Notes under the pieces: generated by a model | What the model saw: only the letters and a program-made list of their open reading frames with translations | Databases searched by the model: none | Told to the model about the DNA's origin: nothing | Part shown: piece after piece, positions 1-8,255 of the stretch | Position numbering within the stretch: the first letter of the stretch is position 1 | Layout: every line of letters begins with the position of its first letter | Translations under genes and position numbers: made by a program | DNA from: an uncultured Neglectibacter sp. | GTDB lineage: Bacteria > Bacillota > Clostridia > Oscillospirales > Acutalibacteraceae | Direction: 5' to 3' | NCBI GenBank assembly: GCA_904419785.1 | Contig: CAJFSY010000007.1 | Location: 29,729 to 93,728 of the forward strand | DNA length: 64,000 nt

Positions 1-537
1 GTCGCACACCACGAAATCCGGGTCAAGAATCAACGCGATGGCAATGGCCACACGCTGCCGCTGTCCGCCGGAAAGCTCGTTGGGCCAGCGGGTGCGGTAG
101 CTGTCGTCCAGGCCCACGGCCTTTAAGACCTTCCCAACTTTTTCGTCCCGCTCCTGCTGGGTCTTGCCAATGCCATGAATCCGCAAGGGCTCTTCCACCA
201 GCCAGCCAATGGTCTTGTTGGGATCAATGGAGGAATAGGGGTCCTGGAACACGATCTGCATCCGTTTGCACAGGTCTTTCCGCTCCCGGCGGGGGGGCCG
301 GGTGATGTCCTGCCCTTGCAGGAATATCTTACCGGAAGTGGGGTCTAAAAGGTGTACCAGCATCTGACCAAAGGTGGATTTCCCACAGCCGGATTCCCCC
401 ACCAGGCCAAACACTTCGCCTTTTTGAATCTCTAAATCCATCCCATGGACCGCCAGCACCCGGTCTTTGCCCTGGCGGAATTCCTTGGTCAAGTTCCGGA
501 TTTCCAGAAGGGGCCCTGCTTTTTCTGTGCTTACCAT
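1..537 (-). CDS. dppF: Peptide ABC transporter ATP-binding protein DppF/OppF, partial
   Basis: Second ATPase of a peptide/nickel-type ABC importer, acting on the cytoplasmic face of the membrane together with DppD. I translated it from the ATG at 537; 179 residues are visible and the gene runs off the left edge. The Walker A motif GESGCGKST is at about residues 47-55, a Q-loop QIVFQDPYSS near 98, and the ABC signature LSGGQRQR near 156. The sequence stops just as Walker B begins (LDPDFVVCD). It starts 5 bp after the dppD stop, so it is the last visible gene of the dppABCDF operon. The peptide/opine/nickel family is clear; the exact substrate is not. Confidence 0.93.
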   Translation of the reverse strand, partial: MVSTEKAGPLLEIRNLTKEFRQGKDRVLAVHGMDLEIQKGEVFGLVGESGCGKSTFGQMLVHLLDPTSGKIFLQGQDITRPPRRERKDLCKRMQIVFQDPYSSIDPNKTIGWLVEEPLRIHGIGKTQQERDEKVGKVLKAVGLDDSYRTRWPNELSGGQRQRVAIAIALILDPDFVVCD

Positions 538-542
538 ACTGC

Positions 543-1523
543 TCACAGTCCCAATTCCTCCTTCGCGTCCACGCACAGCGCCATGTGGCCCTTATGCACC
601 ACCATGGGAGGCGTTTCTTTTTCACAGATATCCCGGCGCTTTTCACAGCGGTTGCAGAAGGGGCATCCGTGTTCAGAGCGATCTTCCAAAGCGGGAACTG
701 TTCCGGGAATAGAGGTCAGCCGCTGGCCCCGTTTGTCCAAAGAAGGAATCGAAGCGATCAGCCCTTTTGTATAAGGGTGCAGGGGATGGGCCAGCACTTC
801 TTGGGTAGTGCCGCTTTCCACCACCCGGCCTGCATACATAATATATACCCGGCTGCACATCCGGCGGATGACACCCAAATCGTGGGAAATCAGCAGCACA
901 GCGGTGCCCATCTTTTTGTTCATATCCCGGATAAGCTCCATGATCTGGGCCTGGATGGTCACGTCCAGGGCGGTGGTAGGCTCGTCGGCGATGAGCAGTT
1001 CCGGCTGGTTCACCAATGCCATAGCAATCATCACACGCTGGCGCATACCGCCGGACAACCGGTGGGGATATTCGTGATACAGCCGCTCCACATCGGGGAG
1101 CCCCACTTGGCGCATAACTTCCAGAGCCCGCTCCTTGGCCTCTTCTTTAGAAGCCCCATGGATGCGGGCGTTCTCACTGATCTGCTTGCCCACTTTCATC
1201 AGAGGGTTCAACGCGGTCATAGGCTCCTGGAAGATCATGGCGATATTGCGGCCGCGGTACTGGTTCCATTGTTCCTCCGAAAGGCCGCGCAGTTCCGAGC
1301 CGTCAAAGAGTATCTTCCCCTGGGCGATCTTGGCGTTTTGAGGCTGAAGGCCAATGGCCGACAAAGCGGTCATGGTCTTGCCGCAGCCGGATTCCCCCAC
1401 CAGAGCCACCATTTCTCCCGGCTCGATACGCACGCTGGTGTCCCGCACCGCGTGGCAGGTCTTGTTCAGGTCAAAGTCTACAGTCAAACTCTCGATAGAG
1501 AGCACCGGGGATTTATCTGCCAT
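543..1523 (-). CDS. dppD: Peptide ABC transporter ATP-binding protein DppD/OppD
   Basis: First ATPase of the peptide importer (326 aa, normal length). Walker A GESGCGKT is at residues 43-50, signature LSGGMRQR near 156, and Walker B LLIADEPTTALD near 175-186. The C-terminal oligopeptide_HPY extension carries the cysteine cluster CPFCNRCEKRRDIC (about 287-300), a hallmark of this subfamily that in some members binds an iron-sulfur cluster. The start overlaps the end of dppC by 11 bp, which indicates translational coupling. Confidence 0.95.
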   Translation of the reverse strand: MADKSPVLSIESLTVDFDLNKTCHAVRDTSVRIEPGEMVALVGESGCGKTMTALSAIGLQPQNAKIAQGKILFDGSELRGLSEEQWNQYRGRNIAMIFQEPMTALNPLMKVGKQISENARIHGASKEEAKERALEVMRQVGLPDVERLYHEYPHRLSGGMRQRVMIAMALVNQPELLIADEPTTALDVTIQAQIMELIRDMNKKMGTAVLLISHDLGVIRRMCSRVYIMYAGRVVESGTTQEVLAHPLHPYTKGLIASIPSLDKRGQRLTSIPGTVPALEDRSEHGCPFCNRCEKRRDICEKETPPMVVHKGHMALCVDAKEELGL

Positions 1524-2343
1524 GCTGTGTCACCTCCTGAAGCGCGTCGCCAATAAGGTTGAACCCCATCACCAGCAGGGTAATGGCCAAGGCGGGCACT
1601 AGCACATACCATCCGGCTTTGAGTATCTCCCCCTGGGCCTCGCTGAGCATTTTTCCAAAGCTGGGGGTAGGAGGTTGGATACCCAAACCCAGATAGCTCA
1701 AACCAGCCTCGCTCATGACAGCGCCGGCAAAGCCCAAGGAACTGGTGACGATCAGTTCCGGCACGATGTTTGGCAGAATATGCCGGAAGATGATCCGGCC
1801 ATCCCCAGCGCCTCTGGATCGTGCCGCCTTGATAAATTCCGCGTCCCGGTATTTGATAAAACCGCTGCGGGAGATACGCGCGAACCGGGGAATGGACATG
1901 ACGCCCAACGCCAGGATCAAGTTCTGCATACTGTTGCCGAACACCGCGATGAGCATCAGCGCCAAAAGCACCCCGGGAAACGCCATTTGCGTATCGATGA
2001 GCTTCATGATGATCTCGTCAATTTTTCCGCCGTAATACCCGGCAATAGCCCCGATGGCCCCACCTACGATCAGCCCGAAAACCACCGTCAACGCCCCCAC
2101 CAGAAAGGACACCCGGGTGCCTTCCATAATGCGGCTTAAAATATCCCGGCCGAACTGGTCAGTGCCCAAGGGATGGGCCGGGGAAAAGAATTGCAGCGCG
2201 TTTTCCGTGTCCATGGCGTTGGGATCGTAGGGCATGTAGAAGAACCCTACCAGCATGATAAGCACCATCAGGCACACCATGGAACTGCCAAGGATGAAAT
2301 TCCGGTTGCGCAGGCACTTTTTCAATATGATACTAAAACGCAA
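1513..2343 (-). CDS. dppC: Peptide ABC transporter permease DppC/OppC
   Basis: Inner-membrane permease (276 aa) that forms the translocation channel with DppB. It has the family architecture: one N-terminal membrane helix (about 17-37), a periplasmic stretch with the GTDQFGRDILSR motif, then the five-helix BPD_transp_1 domain with an EAA-type loop (AARSRGAGDGRIIFRHILPN). The start codon appears to be TTG at 2343; a GGGAGGG ribosome site lies 8 nt upstream and no better ATG fits. It overlaps dppD and follows dppB by 18 bp. Confidence 0.94.
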   Translation of the reverse strand: MRFSIILKKCLRNRNFILGSSMVCLMVLIMLVGFFYMPYDPNAMDTENALQFFSPAHPLGTDQFGRDILSRIMEGTRVSFLVGALTVVFGLIVGGAIGAIAGYYGGKIDEIIMKLIDTQMAFPGVLLALMLIAVFGNSMQNLILALGVMSIPRFARISRSGFIKYRDAEFIKAARSRGAGDGRIIFRHILPNIVPELIVTSSLGFAGAVMSEAGLSYLGLGIQPPTPSFGKMLSEAQGEILKAGWYVLVPALAITLLVMGFNLIGDALQEVTQHGR

Positions 2344-2361
2344 AATGATGTCCCTCCCTTT

Positions 2362-3306
2362 TTACTTCAACCGGATGCGGGGGTCGATGACGGAATACAG
2401 CACATCCACCACAAAGTTGCACACCACCACGATGATGGCCAGATACAGCACCAATCCTTGGATCAAAGGTAAGTCCCGGGAATTGATGGAGGTGGACACC
2501 AGCTTGCCGATGCCCGGCAGAGAAAACACATTCTCAATGATGATGCTTCCCCCCAGCACATCGGTGATGATCATGCCGAAAATGGTCAGCACGGGGATCA
2601 GGGAGTTGCGCAGCACATGGCCCCGCAAGATCTTTTGGGAAGGGACGCCCTTGCTTTGGGCGGTTTTCACATAGTCTTGGCGTTCCTGCTGGGTAACGCT
2701 GACCTTCACATAGCGGATCAGCACAGCCGCGGAACCAAAGGCAATGGCCACAGAGGGCAGGATCAGGCTTTTCACGCAGGCCACAGGGTCCTGGGTAAAG
2801 GGCGTATAACCCATAGAGGGCAGCCACCCCAGATTCACGGAAAAAATATTGATCAGCAAAACCGAAAAGCAGAACGCGGGCACCGAAAGGCCCAGCTGGG
2901 AAAGCATGGACACCGGCAAGGCGTAAGGCTTCTTGCTGTGATGCGCAAGCCAAATTCCAACGGGAATCCCCACAACAGCGGTAAGGATCAACGCGAACAC
3001 CGCCAGCTGCACCGTTACCCCAAAGGCGTTGCCGATCAACTGGGAAACAGGCTGGTGATAGCGGTAAGAAGTGCCCAGGTCTCCGCGAAGCACACCGCCG
3101 ATCCACTCTAAAAAGCGGATAGGCAAAGGCTTATCCAGACCCATAGACTGGTGAAGCTGTTCAATTTGCAGCGGGTCCGCGTCTACACCCAGAATGACCA
3201 GCGCCGGGTCGCCGGGCAGAATTTGGAACACCGCGAAGGTGAGGATGGACACCAGGAACAGGGTGACTAAAAACCCCGCTACTTTTCGGACATAATAGTA
3301 GACCAT
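2362..3306 (-). CDS. dppB: Peptide ABC transporter permease DppB/OppB
   Basis: Second permease of the peptide importer (314 aa). The first helix FLVTLFLVSILTFAVFQ is followed by ILPGDPA, diagnostic of OppB/DppB, and an EAA loop (TAQSKGVPSQKILRGHVLRN) lies near residue 225. It ends with the family-typical VDVLYSVIDPRIRLK. It is separated from dppA by a 133-bp gap that holds a GC-rich hairpin, the usual way the binding protein is made in excess over the membrane parts. Confidence 0.95.
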   Translation of the reverse strand: MVYYYVRKVAGFLVTLFLVSILTFAVFQILPGDPALVILGVDADPLQIEQLHQSMGLDKPLPIRFLEWIGGVLRGDLGTSYRYHQPVSQLIGNAFGVTVQLAVFALILTAVVGIPVGIWLAHHSKKPYALPVSMLSQLGLSVPAFCFSVLLINIFSVNLGWLPSMGYTPFTQDPVACVKSLILPSVAIAFGSAAVLIRYVKVSVTQQERQDYVKTAQSKGVPSQKILRGHVLRNSLIPVLTIFGMIITDVLGGSIIIENVFSLPGIGKLVSTSINSRDLPLIQGLVLYLAIIVVVCNFVVDVLYSVIDPRIRLK

Positions 3307-3335
3307 ACGCGATCTTTTCCTTTCCCACAGTGGAA

Positions 3336-3368
3336 GGGCCGCCCGGGCTATCCGGCCCGGAACGGCCC
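3336..3368 (-). other. GC-rich intercistronic hairpin between dppA and dppB
   Basis: GGGCCG (3336-3341) pairs with CGGCCC (3363-3368), and inside it CCGGGC (3343-3348) pairs with GCCCGG (3355-3360). There is no T-run on the minus strand after it, so I read it as an mRNA-stabilising or partial-termination hairpin downstream of dppA rather than a full terminator. Confidence 0.55.
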
Positions 3369-3439
3369 CTGTTCCTGCTCATATGGCGGCCCCGAAGCGC
3401 CGGATGGACACATCCGGGAGCCTGTTCTCTCAGGGGGAC

Positions 3440-5026
3440 TTATCCCTCGTAATACAGCTTGGTCATATCATGGAAGGTCACGGGATAGAAGGTGTAGCCT
3501 TTCAGGTCTTTCCGGCTGGCCACCACCAGGTTGGGGTCGCAGATATACACACCCACAGCCTGCTCCGTGAGAATCTCCTGGCAGCGCTTATAATTATCGA
3601 TGCGGGCCTGCTCATCCATCTCCGTAACAGAATCCGCGATGAGCTTATCATACTCCTCATTGGAGAAGTGATAGAAATTCCGGGAATAGTTTGTCTCAAA
3701 CCGGCCCAGAACAGCGTCGGGGTCCAGCTTGCCGGTCAATCCGATGATAGTGCCTTCATAGTTGGCGTTGGTGTACACATCCTCCAGCCAGGCGGCCCAT
3801 TCAATGGTATCGATGTTCATGGTGATATTGATCTGAGCCAGCTGCTGGGCGATGATCTGGGCGGTGTCGATATGGGCCTGGTAGTTGGCCGGAACTTTCA
3901 CCGTAAACTCGAAACCGTCGGCATAACCGGCTTGTTCCATCAGCTCTTTGGCCTTTGCCACATCGGTATCGTAAGAGCCTTCCAAGTCCCCGTTATAGTA
4001 GACTTCCATCACAGGGCTGAAATTGGTGTAGAGTTTTGTGGCGTACCCGCCGAACACACTGTTGATAATCTGGTCTTTGTCAATGCAGTAGTTGATAGCC
4101 TGGCGGACTTCCAGCTTGTTGAAGGGCTCTACCTCGTTGTTGAGGGCAAAAATCTGCACCATGTTCTGGGGAGAGTTATAAATGTCGAACTGGCTTTCCA
4201 GCACAGCGGCGTCGTCGGCGTTGATGGAAGCAATATCCAGCTGGCCGGACTGCAGCGCGGAAACAACCGCGGCGGAGTCGGTCATGATATAGAACTCGAC
4301 CCGGTCGATCTTGGCCATACGTTCTTCATCATAGTAATCCTCATTCTTTTCCAGCACCACACGCTGGGAGGGAGTATACTCCACAAATTTGAAAGGGCCG
4401 GTACCTACAGGAGCGGTAGCTTGATCCGCGTATCCCTCGGGAAGGATAGGATCGATATTCACCGACAGGAAAGCCGCCGAGGGCTCTTTCAGATGCACCA
4501 CAAAGGTGTAAGCATCAGGAGCCTCCACGCTGTCCACGATTTCATAATCGGAGGACACAGACTCGTTGCCATCCAGACCGGCAAAGTTATTGTAAGAATA
4601 CAGCACGTCAGCGGAATCGAAATCATCGCCGTTGTGGAACTTCACGCCCTGACGCAGATGGAACGTATAGGTCAGGCTGTCCTCAGAGATCTCCCAGCTT
4701 TCGGCCAGGCCGGGGATGATCTCCCCTTTTTCATTATAAAGGCAAAGGCCCTCGAACACATTATGGAAAATAGCGTCCGTATCCGATGCGGCGGACTGCC
4801 AGGGGTCCAGGCTGTCGGGCTCAGAGCCGATATTCATCCGCACCACGGTTTCTTCGCCGCTGGTCTCCGGCTGGCTCTCATTGGAAGCGCTGCTTTCAGA
4901 AGTCTGGCTGCCGGAAGCAGTGGAAGAACCGGAAGTGGAACTGCCGTCGTTGCCGCCGCTGCATCCAGCGAACGCGGTCAGCATCATAGCCAAGGCAAGC
5001 ACAAGGCTCAGGATTCGTTTCTGCAT
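3440..5026 (-). CDS. dppA: Peptide-binding lipoprotein, SBP family 5 (DppA/OppA)
   Basis: Extracellular solute-binding lipoprotein of the dpp operon (528 aa). It has a signal peptide with lipobox LTAFAGC (lipid-modified Cys at residue 22) and then a Ser/Thr/Glu-rich linker (about 23-60). The SBP_bac_5 domain shows NIGSEPDSLDPWQSAASDT, LRQGVKFHNGDDFDSADVLY and PVGTGPFKFVEY, all typical of the family. The ligand cannot be inferred. It is first in the operon behind its own promoter. Confidence 0.95.
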   Translation of the reverse strand: MQKRILSLVLALAMMLTAFAGCSGGNDGSSTSGSSTASGSQTSESSASNESQPETSGEETVVRMNIGSEPDSLDPWQSAASDTDAIFHNVFEGLCLYNEKGEIIPGLAESWEISEDSLTYTFHLRQGVKFHNGDDFDSADVLYSYNNFAGLDGNESVSSDYEIVDSVEAPDAYTFVVHLKEPSAAFLSVNIDPILPEGYADQATAPVGTGPFKFVEYTPSQRVVLEKNEDYYDEERMAKIDRVEFYIMTDSAAVVSALQSGQLDIASINADDAAVLESQFDIYNSPQNMVQIFALNNEVEPFNKLEVRQAINYCIDKDQIINSVFGGYATKLYTNFSPVMEVYYNGDLEGSYDTDVAKAKELMEQAGYADGFEFTVKVPANYQAHIDTAQIIAQQLAQINITMNIDTIEWAAWLEDVYTNANYEGTIIGLTGKLDPDAVLGRFETNYSRNFYHFSNEEYDKLIADSVTEMDEQARIDNYKRCQEILTEQAVGVYICDPNLVVASRKDLKGYTFYPVTFHDMTKLYYEG

Positions 5027-5064
5027 AATTTTTTCTCCTTCGTCTCACTGATTTTCACACACAA

Positions 5065-5093
5065 ATTAAAACTGTACGCAAACCACAATTCAA
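5065..5093 (-). promoter_or_regulatory. Probable sigma-A promoter of the dpp operon
   Basis: On the minus strand TTGAAT (5093-5088) and TTTAAT (5070-5065) are separated by 17 bp, upstream of dppA and just after the HAD gene stop. Confidence 0.55.
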
Positions 5094-5104
5094 AACGCAA
5101 CTTT

Positions 5105-5833
5105 TTATTGTATAGTGCACGCGCTGCCGCGCGGTATTTTCCCGTTGTTCAAAGCTTGAACCACATCGGCCACGCGCCGGATATCCGGTACGCACCAGGC
5201 CAGCTCCAGTTCTTCAATGCCCAGCTTTCCCGGGGGATTCAAGATACAAAAATCCATCCCCACTTGGGAAGCCCCTACTCCGTCGTCGTAATAATTGTCG
5301 CCCACATATAGGCAGTTTTCCGGGTCCTCCCCAGAAAGCGCCAAGGCTTTCTCAAAAATGCGGCGGTCAGGTTTTTCTATCCCCACTTCGCTTGAGACCA
5401 CAATGGGGTCCAGATAAGGGGTCAAACCATTCTGCTCCAGCACACTTCTGCAGGAAGGGTCCCAATTAGAGATAAGCCCCGTGCGAATCCCCTGGTTTTT
5501 TAAATCCCGCAAAACTTCTATCGTAAAAGGGAACGCTTTCCATTCCGGGGGACGGTGGTCTTTCAGGGCTAAAAAATAAAGGTCCTCCGCCAGCTGGGGA
5601 AGTTCCAATTCCCGGCATACCTTTTGCAAAAAGCTTCGCAGCACCTCTGGGTCGCCTTTGCCCAAAGCGCCCCGATGTTCCCGCATAAAATACTTATTGG
5701 CCAAATGATAAGCCCATTGGGCTTTTTCCAAAGGAATGGGCTGGCCCAGTTTTTTAAAGTATTCCACATAACGGCTGGGGATATCGCTTTGAGCCAAAGT
5801 CAGGCCCAAATCGAAAAACACGCGTTGTATCAT
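5105..5833 (-). CDS. HAD-superfamily hydrolase
   Basis: Cytoplasmic HAD-like phosphatase/hydrolase (242 aa from the chosen start). Motif I reads VFFDLGLTL: the nucleophile Asp is present but the second Asp of the classic DxD is Gly, as in many HAD subgroups with DLGxTL. Motif II is GLISNWD, the motif III Lys is in GIEKPD, and motif IV is YVGDNYYDD. I chose ATG 5833 because an upstream ATG at 5893 would lie before the apparent -10 box at 5871-5876; AGGAG sits 11 nt before 5833. The substrate is unknown. Confidence 0.85.
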   Translation of the reverse strand: MIQRVFFDLGLTLAQSDIPSRYVEYFKKLGQPIPLEKAQWAYHLANKYFMREHRGALGKGDPEVLRSFLQKVCRELELPQLAEDLYFLALKDHRPPEWKAFPFTIEVLRDLKNQGIRTGLISNWDPSCRSVLEQNGLTPYLDPIVVSSEVGIEKPDRRIFEKALALSGEDPENCLYVGDNYYDDGVGASQVGMDFCILNPPGKLGIEELELAWCVPDIRRVADVVQALNNGKIPRGSACTIQ

Positions 5834-5860
5834 CAATACCATATCTCCTATTCTGTCAAA

Positions 5861-5918
5861 ACCACGTGGTATTATAAAAGGAGTTTGTTTCACTTATACT
5901 GGGGATTTCATGAAATCC
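5861..5918 (-). promoter_or_regulatory. HAD-gene promoter region with two perfect palindromes
   Basis: On the minus strand a TATAAT -10 box occupies 5876-5871. Downstream of it lies the palindrome ACCACGTGGT (5861-5870), and in the upstream region a perfect 16-bp palindrome GGATTTCATGAAATCC (5903-5918). Either could bind a repressor or activator. No recognisable -35 is present, which would fit an activator-dependent promoter. This is inference from sequence only. Confidence 0.4.
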
Positions 5919-6068
5919 GCGTTAATTATACCACAGAATGTTAAGTGGTTGTAAAGTGAATTGTCCTATTTTCCCTGTTTTGTAAACGGAGAATTCTGTA
6001 TTTTTGCAGTGGTTCTCGTGTAAATTCCCCGTTAAATGAAAAGGCATAAATTTTTTTGAAATTTCCTG

Positions 6069-6097
6069 TTGACAACTTTCGAAACTAATGCTATAAT
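6069..6097 (+). promoter_or_regulatory. Sigma-A promoter of tRNA-Leu
   Basis: TTGACA (6069-6074), a 17-bp spacer and TATAAT (6092-6097): a consensus promoter 43 bp upstream of the mature tRNA. Confidence 0.85.
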
Positions 6098-6140
6098 ATT
6101 TGAGCGTTGAGATGATTCATCTTAGCACACAAGTAAATAT

Positions 6141-6227
6141 GCAGGTGTGGCGGAATTGGCAGACGCGTATGGTTCAGGTCCATATGAGCGCAAGTTCATG
6201 CAGGTTCAAGTCCTGTCACCTGCACCA
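6141..6227 (+). tRNA. tRNA-Leu(CAG)
   Basis: 87-nt type II tRNA. Acceptor GCAGGTG pairs with CACCTGC followed by A and an encoded CCA. The anticodon stem TATGG/CCATA encloses TTCAGGT, giving anticodon CAG. It has the long variable arm expected for leucine and a normal T arm (GGTTCAAGTCC). Confidence 0.95.
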
Positions 6228-6229
6228 GG

Positions 6230-6275
6230 ACGAGTGTTCTTATAGCATTGGAAGCTGTAAAAGCACTCGTTTTTT
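6230..6275 (+). terminator. Terminator after tRNA-Leu
   Basis: ACGAGTG (6230-6236) pairs with CACTCGT (6264-6270), extended inside by TATAGC/GCTGTA, and is followed by TTTTT. Confidence 0.75.
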
Positions 6276-6386
6276 GTTGCTTTTATCCGGGAATTAACAG
6301 CCACATCGGGGACCTTATCCGAACGATTTGGGAAAAGACGTGATCATGTACCTGATACTTAAAAATCCTTCCCAGACTTAATTTCT

Positions 6387-6426
6387 AAAAAAAGCCAGGT
6401 GCTGATTTTCTGCACCTGGCCTTTTT
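6387..6426. terminator. Bidirectional terminator
   Basis: GCCAGGTGC (6394-6402) and GCACCTGGC (6412-6420) form a perfect 9-bp stem with a T-run on the plus side and an A-run (T-run on the minus strand) on the other. It serves the minus-strand tautomerase gene and backs up the tRNA terminator. Confidence 0.85.
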
Positions 6427-6489
6427 CTATACCGACGGCTTCCTTTCAAAACAACCTGCCGCTCGGGTATCCCGTTCTCTTTTCAAGCC

Positions 6490-6837
6490 TTAGAAGTTTC
6501 CGTTGTTCCAGCCCCAATCCGGTGTAGCCAGATAGCGGACATAGATATCCTTAGGGTCCACACCCAATTCCTTTTGGAACAAAGCGCACACGTCCCGGGT
6601 CATATTGGCGGAACCCTGGGAATCCACTTTATCCCCAAAAACTTTTACCTCAACAATGGCCATGGGTTTATCGTTCTCCCCACGGAACCACATACGACAC
6701 TGGTCCTCCAGGGTGATCATCAGCCAATCCTCTGTTTTTCCCGGCAAATAGCTGATAATCTGCCCCAGCTGGCTTTTCATGATCTGAGCTGTGTCGTTTG
6801 AAACCTGTACATTTGTTTTGATCTGAATACAAGGCAT
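6490..6837 (-). CDS. MIF-family tautomerase-like protein
   Basis: Small (115 aa) protein of the macrophage migration inhibitory factor / phenylpyruvate tautomerase superfamily. The start MPCIQIKTN exposes Pro2, the catalytic proline of the fold, and the C-terminus YLATPDWGWNNGNF resembles the GWNNSTF end of MIF. It has no signal peptide. AGGAGG precedes the ATG. It stands alone, divergent from the ROK regulator, with a bidirectional terminator behind it. The family call is strong; the substrate, and any effect on a host, is inference only. Confidence 0.85.
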   Translation of the reverse strand: MPCIQIKTNVQVSNDTAQIMKSQLGQIISYLPGKTEDWLMITLEDQCRMWFRGENDKPMAIVEVKVFGDKVDSQGSANMTRDVCALFQKELGVDPKDIYVRYLATPDWGWNNGNF

Positions 6838-6853
6838 ATTAAAAACCTCCTCC

Positions 6854-6909
6854 TTCCAGAGCGCCTTTTTTACAGAGCTCTGGAACTTTTCTTTTTATTA
6901 TAGTATAAT
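6854..6909 (+). promoter_or_regulatory. Divergent promoter region with 9-bp inverted repeat upstream of ROK gene
   Basis: TTCCAGAGC (6854-6862) and GCTCTGGAA (6877-6885) form a perfect inverted repeat with a 14-bp spacer. It lies directly upstream of TATAAT (6904-6909), the likely -10 of the ROK gene. Its right arm covers the -35 position, so it is a plausible autoregulatory operator. Confidence 0.5.
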
Positions 6910-6959
6910 CCTTTTTAGAACGATTGGGTAGGAAAACATACAGAAAAGAGCGAACTTCC

Positions 6960-8168
6960 ATGAAGATCACGCAGACAAAAGATATCCGGGCTGCTAACCG
7001 CTGGGAGATCATGCGGCAAGTGCTGCGACATTATCCCATCAGCCGGGCGGACATTTGCCGCCAGACAGGATTGAACAAAGCTACTGTCTCCACCATTGTA
7101 AAAGAGTGGATCGATGCCGGGCTTCTCGCCGAAACGGAGCTGGGCCACTCTGAGTGGGGCCGCAAACCTATTTTGCTCAATCCCCTTCACAGTGCCGGCT
7201 GCGCTGTGGCCTTGGATATCGACATCAATCAGGTTCAGGCCATTTTGACCGACCTTTCCGGAGAATCTGTTTTAGCCCGGGAACAATTCTCTACCACAGG
7301 AGAAAGTTTTCCAACAGTGTTTCAGTTGGTGTGTCAGGCTGTGGACAAACTTCTGACGCAGATGCCTTCTACCCGTTATGGACTGGTGGGCATCAGCGCT
7401 GCCGTTCACGGCGTGGTGGATCTTTCCGGCCTGATCCGCTTTGTCCCCCGGAGGGGATGGCGAAATGTGGATTTGCGGGCTCTTCTGGAAGAGCGCTATC
7501 AGGTGCCCGTCTCCTTGGACAACGACGGCAACCTGGCAGCTTTAGCCCAGCAGGATCTTATAGAAAACGAGAGCGAGGCAGAAGATGGCCAACCCCAGGA
7601 TGCTCCCTTGCAAAGCTTGGCTATGGTAAACATTGGCAACTCCATCTCCGTGGGGCTCATCACCAACGGTGAAGTGTTCCGAGGCTTTCACGGCTTTGCC
7701 AACGCCATCGGCCATCACACCATCAACTTCGACGAACCGGTCCAGTGCTCTTGCGGCAAATACGGCTGCTGGGAGCAGTACTGCTCTGACGGGGCGGTGA
7801 TTGCCCACGCCAATTCCGTGCTCCCCAAACCCATCTCCTCTATCCAAGAGCTGGTGGTGCTCATCCGCCATCAGGACCCGATAGCCCAGCAAGTATTGGA
7901 CAGGTTCATCACCTACCTGGCGGTTGGGCTGACCAATATCATTTTTATTTTCGACTGCCAAGCCATCGTCATCAGTTCAGAGCTCTTATATTCCCTGCCC
8001 TACTATCTGCCGGAAATTCTCCGGAAGATGGTGCTGCCCATCACCCATGCGGAAAAGGTGGTTCTTTCCCCTTTGGGAAAGAGCGGGCCCATCCTGGGAG
8101 CAGCCCAGCAGGCTATCTGCCAGTTCTACCAAGGCGTGGCCAACACCATTGAAACAACAAATGGATAA
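6960..8168 (+). CDS. ROK-family transcriptional regulator (NagC/XylR type)
   Basis: 402-aa sugar-responsive DNA-binding regulator. The N-terminal winged HTH (about 5-75, with ISRADICRQTGLNKATVSTI) is followed by an ATPase-like ROK domain with VSLDNDGNLAAL and the zinc motif CSCGKYGCWEQYC. A TTG 36 nt upstream could open a longer frame, but ATG 6960 gives the canonical MKITQTKDIRAANRWEI start. The effector is unknown. It is monocistronic, ends in a strong terminator and faces the six-gene reductase/permease operon convergently. Confidence 0.92.
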   Translation: MKITQTKDIRAANRWEIMRQVLRHYPISRADICRQTGLNKATVSTIVKEWIDAGLLAETELGHSEWGRKPILLNPLHSAGCAVALDIDINQVQAILTDLSGESVLAREQFSTTGESFPTVFQLVCQAVDKLLTQMPSTRYGLVGISAAVHGVVDLSGLIRFVPRRGWRNVDLRALLEERYQVPVSLDNDGNLAALAQQDLIENESEAEDGQPQDAPLQSLAMVNIGNSISVGLITNGEVFRGFHGFANAIGHHTINFDEPVQCSCGKYGCWEQYCSDGAVIAHANSVLPKPISSIQELVVLIRHQDPIAQQVLDRFITYLAVGLTNIIFIFDCQAIVISSELLYSLPYYLPEILRKMVLPITHAEKVVLSPLGKSGPILGAAQQAICQFYQGVANTIETTNG

Positions 8169-8183
8169 ACCCTATTCTCAGCA

Positions 8184-8216
8184 AAAGAGGAGCCGTTTTC
8201 TGGCTCCTCTTTTTAT
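8184..8216 (+). terminator. Terminator after ROK regulator
   Basis: AGAGGAGCC (8186-8194) pairs with GGCTCCTCT (8202-8210), followed by TTTTTAT. Confidence 0.9.
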
Positions 8217-8255
8217 AGGATGGATCCCGCCCGTTCAAGCCGCAGATTGCAGCAC

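Noticed and set aside
3383..5311. 642-codon plus-strand frame opposite dppA
   Set aside because: The minus-strand binding protein is unmistakable; the plus frame has no recognisable protein features.
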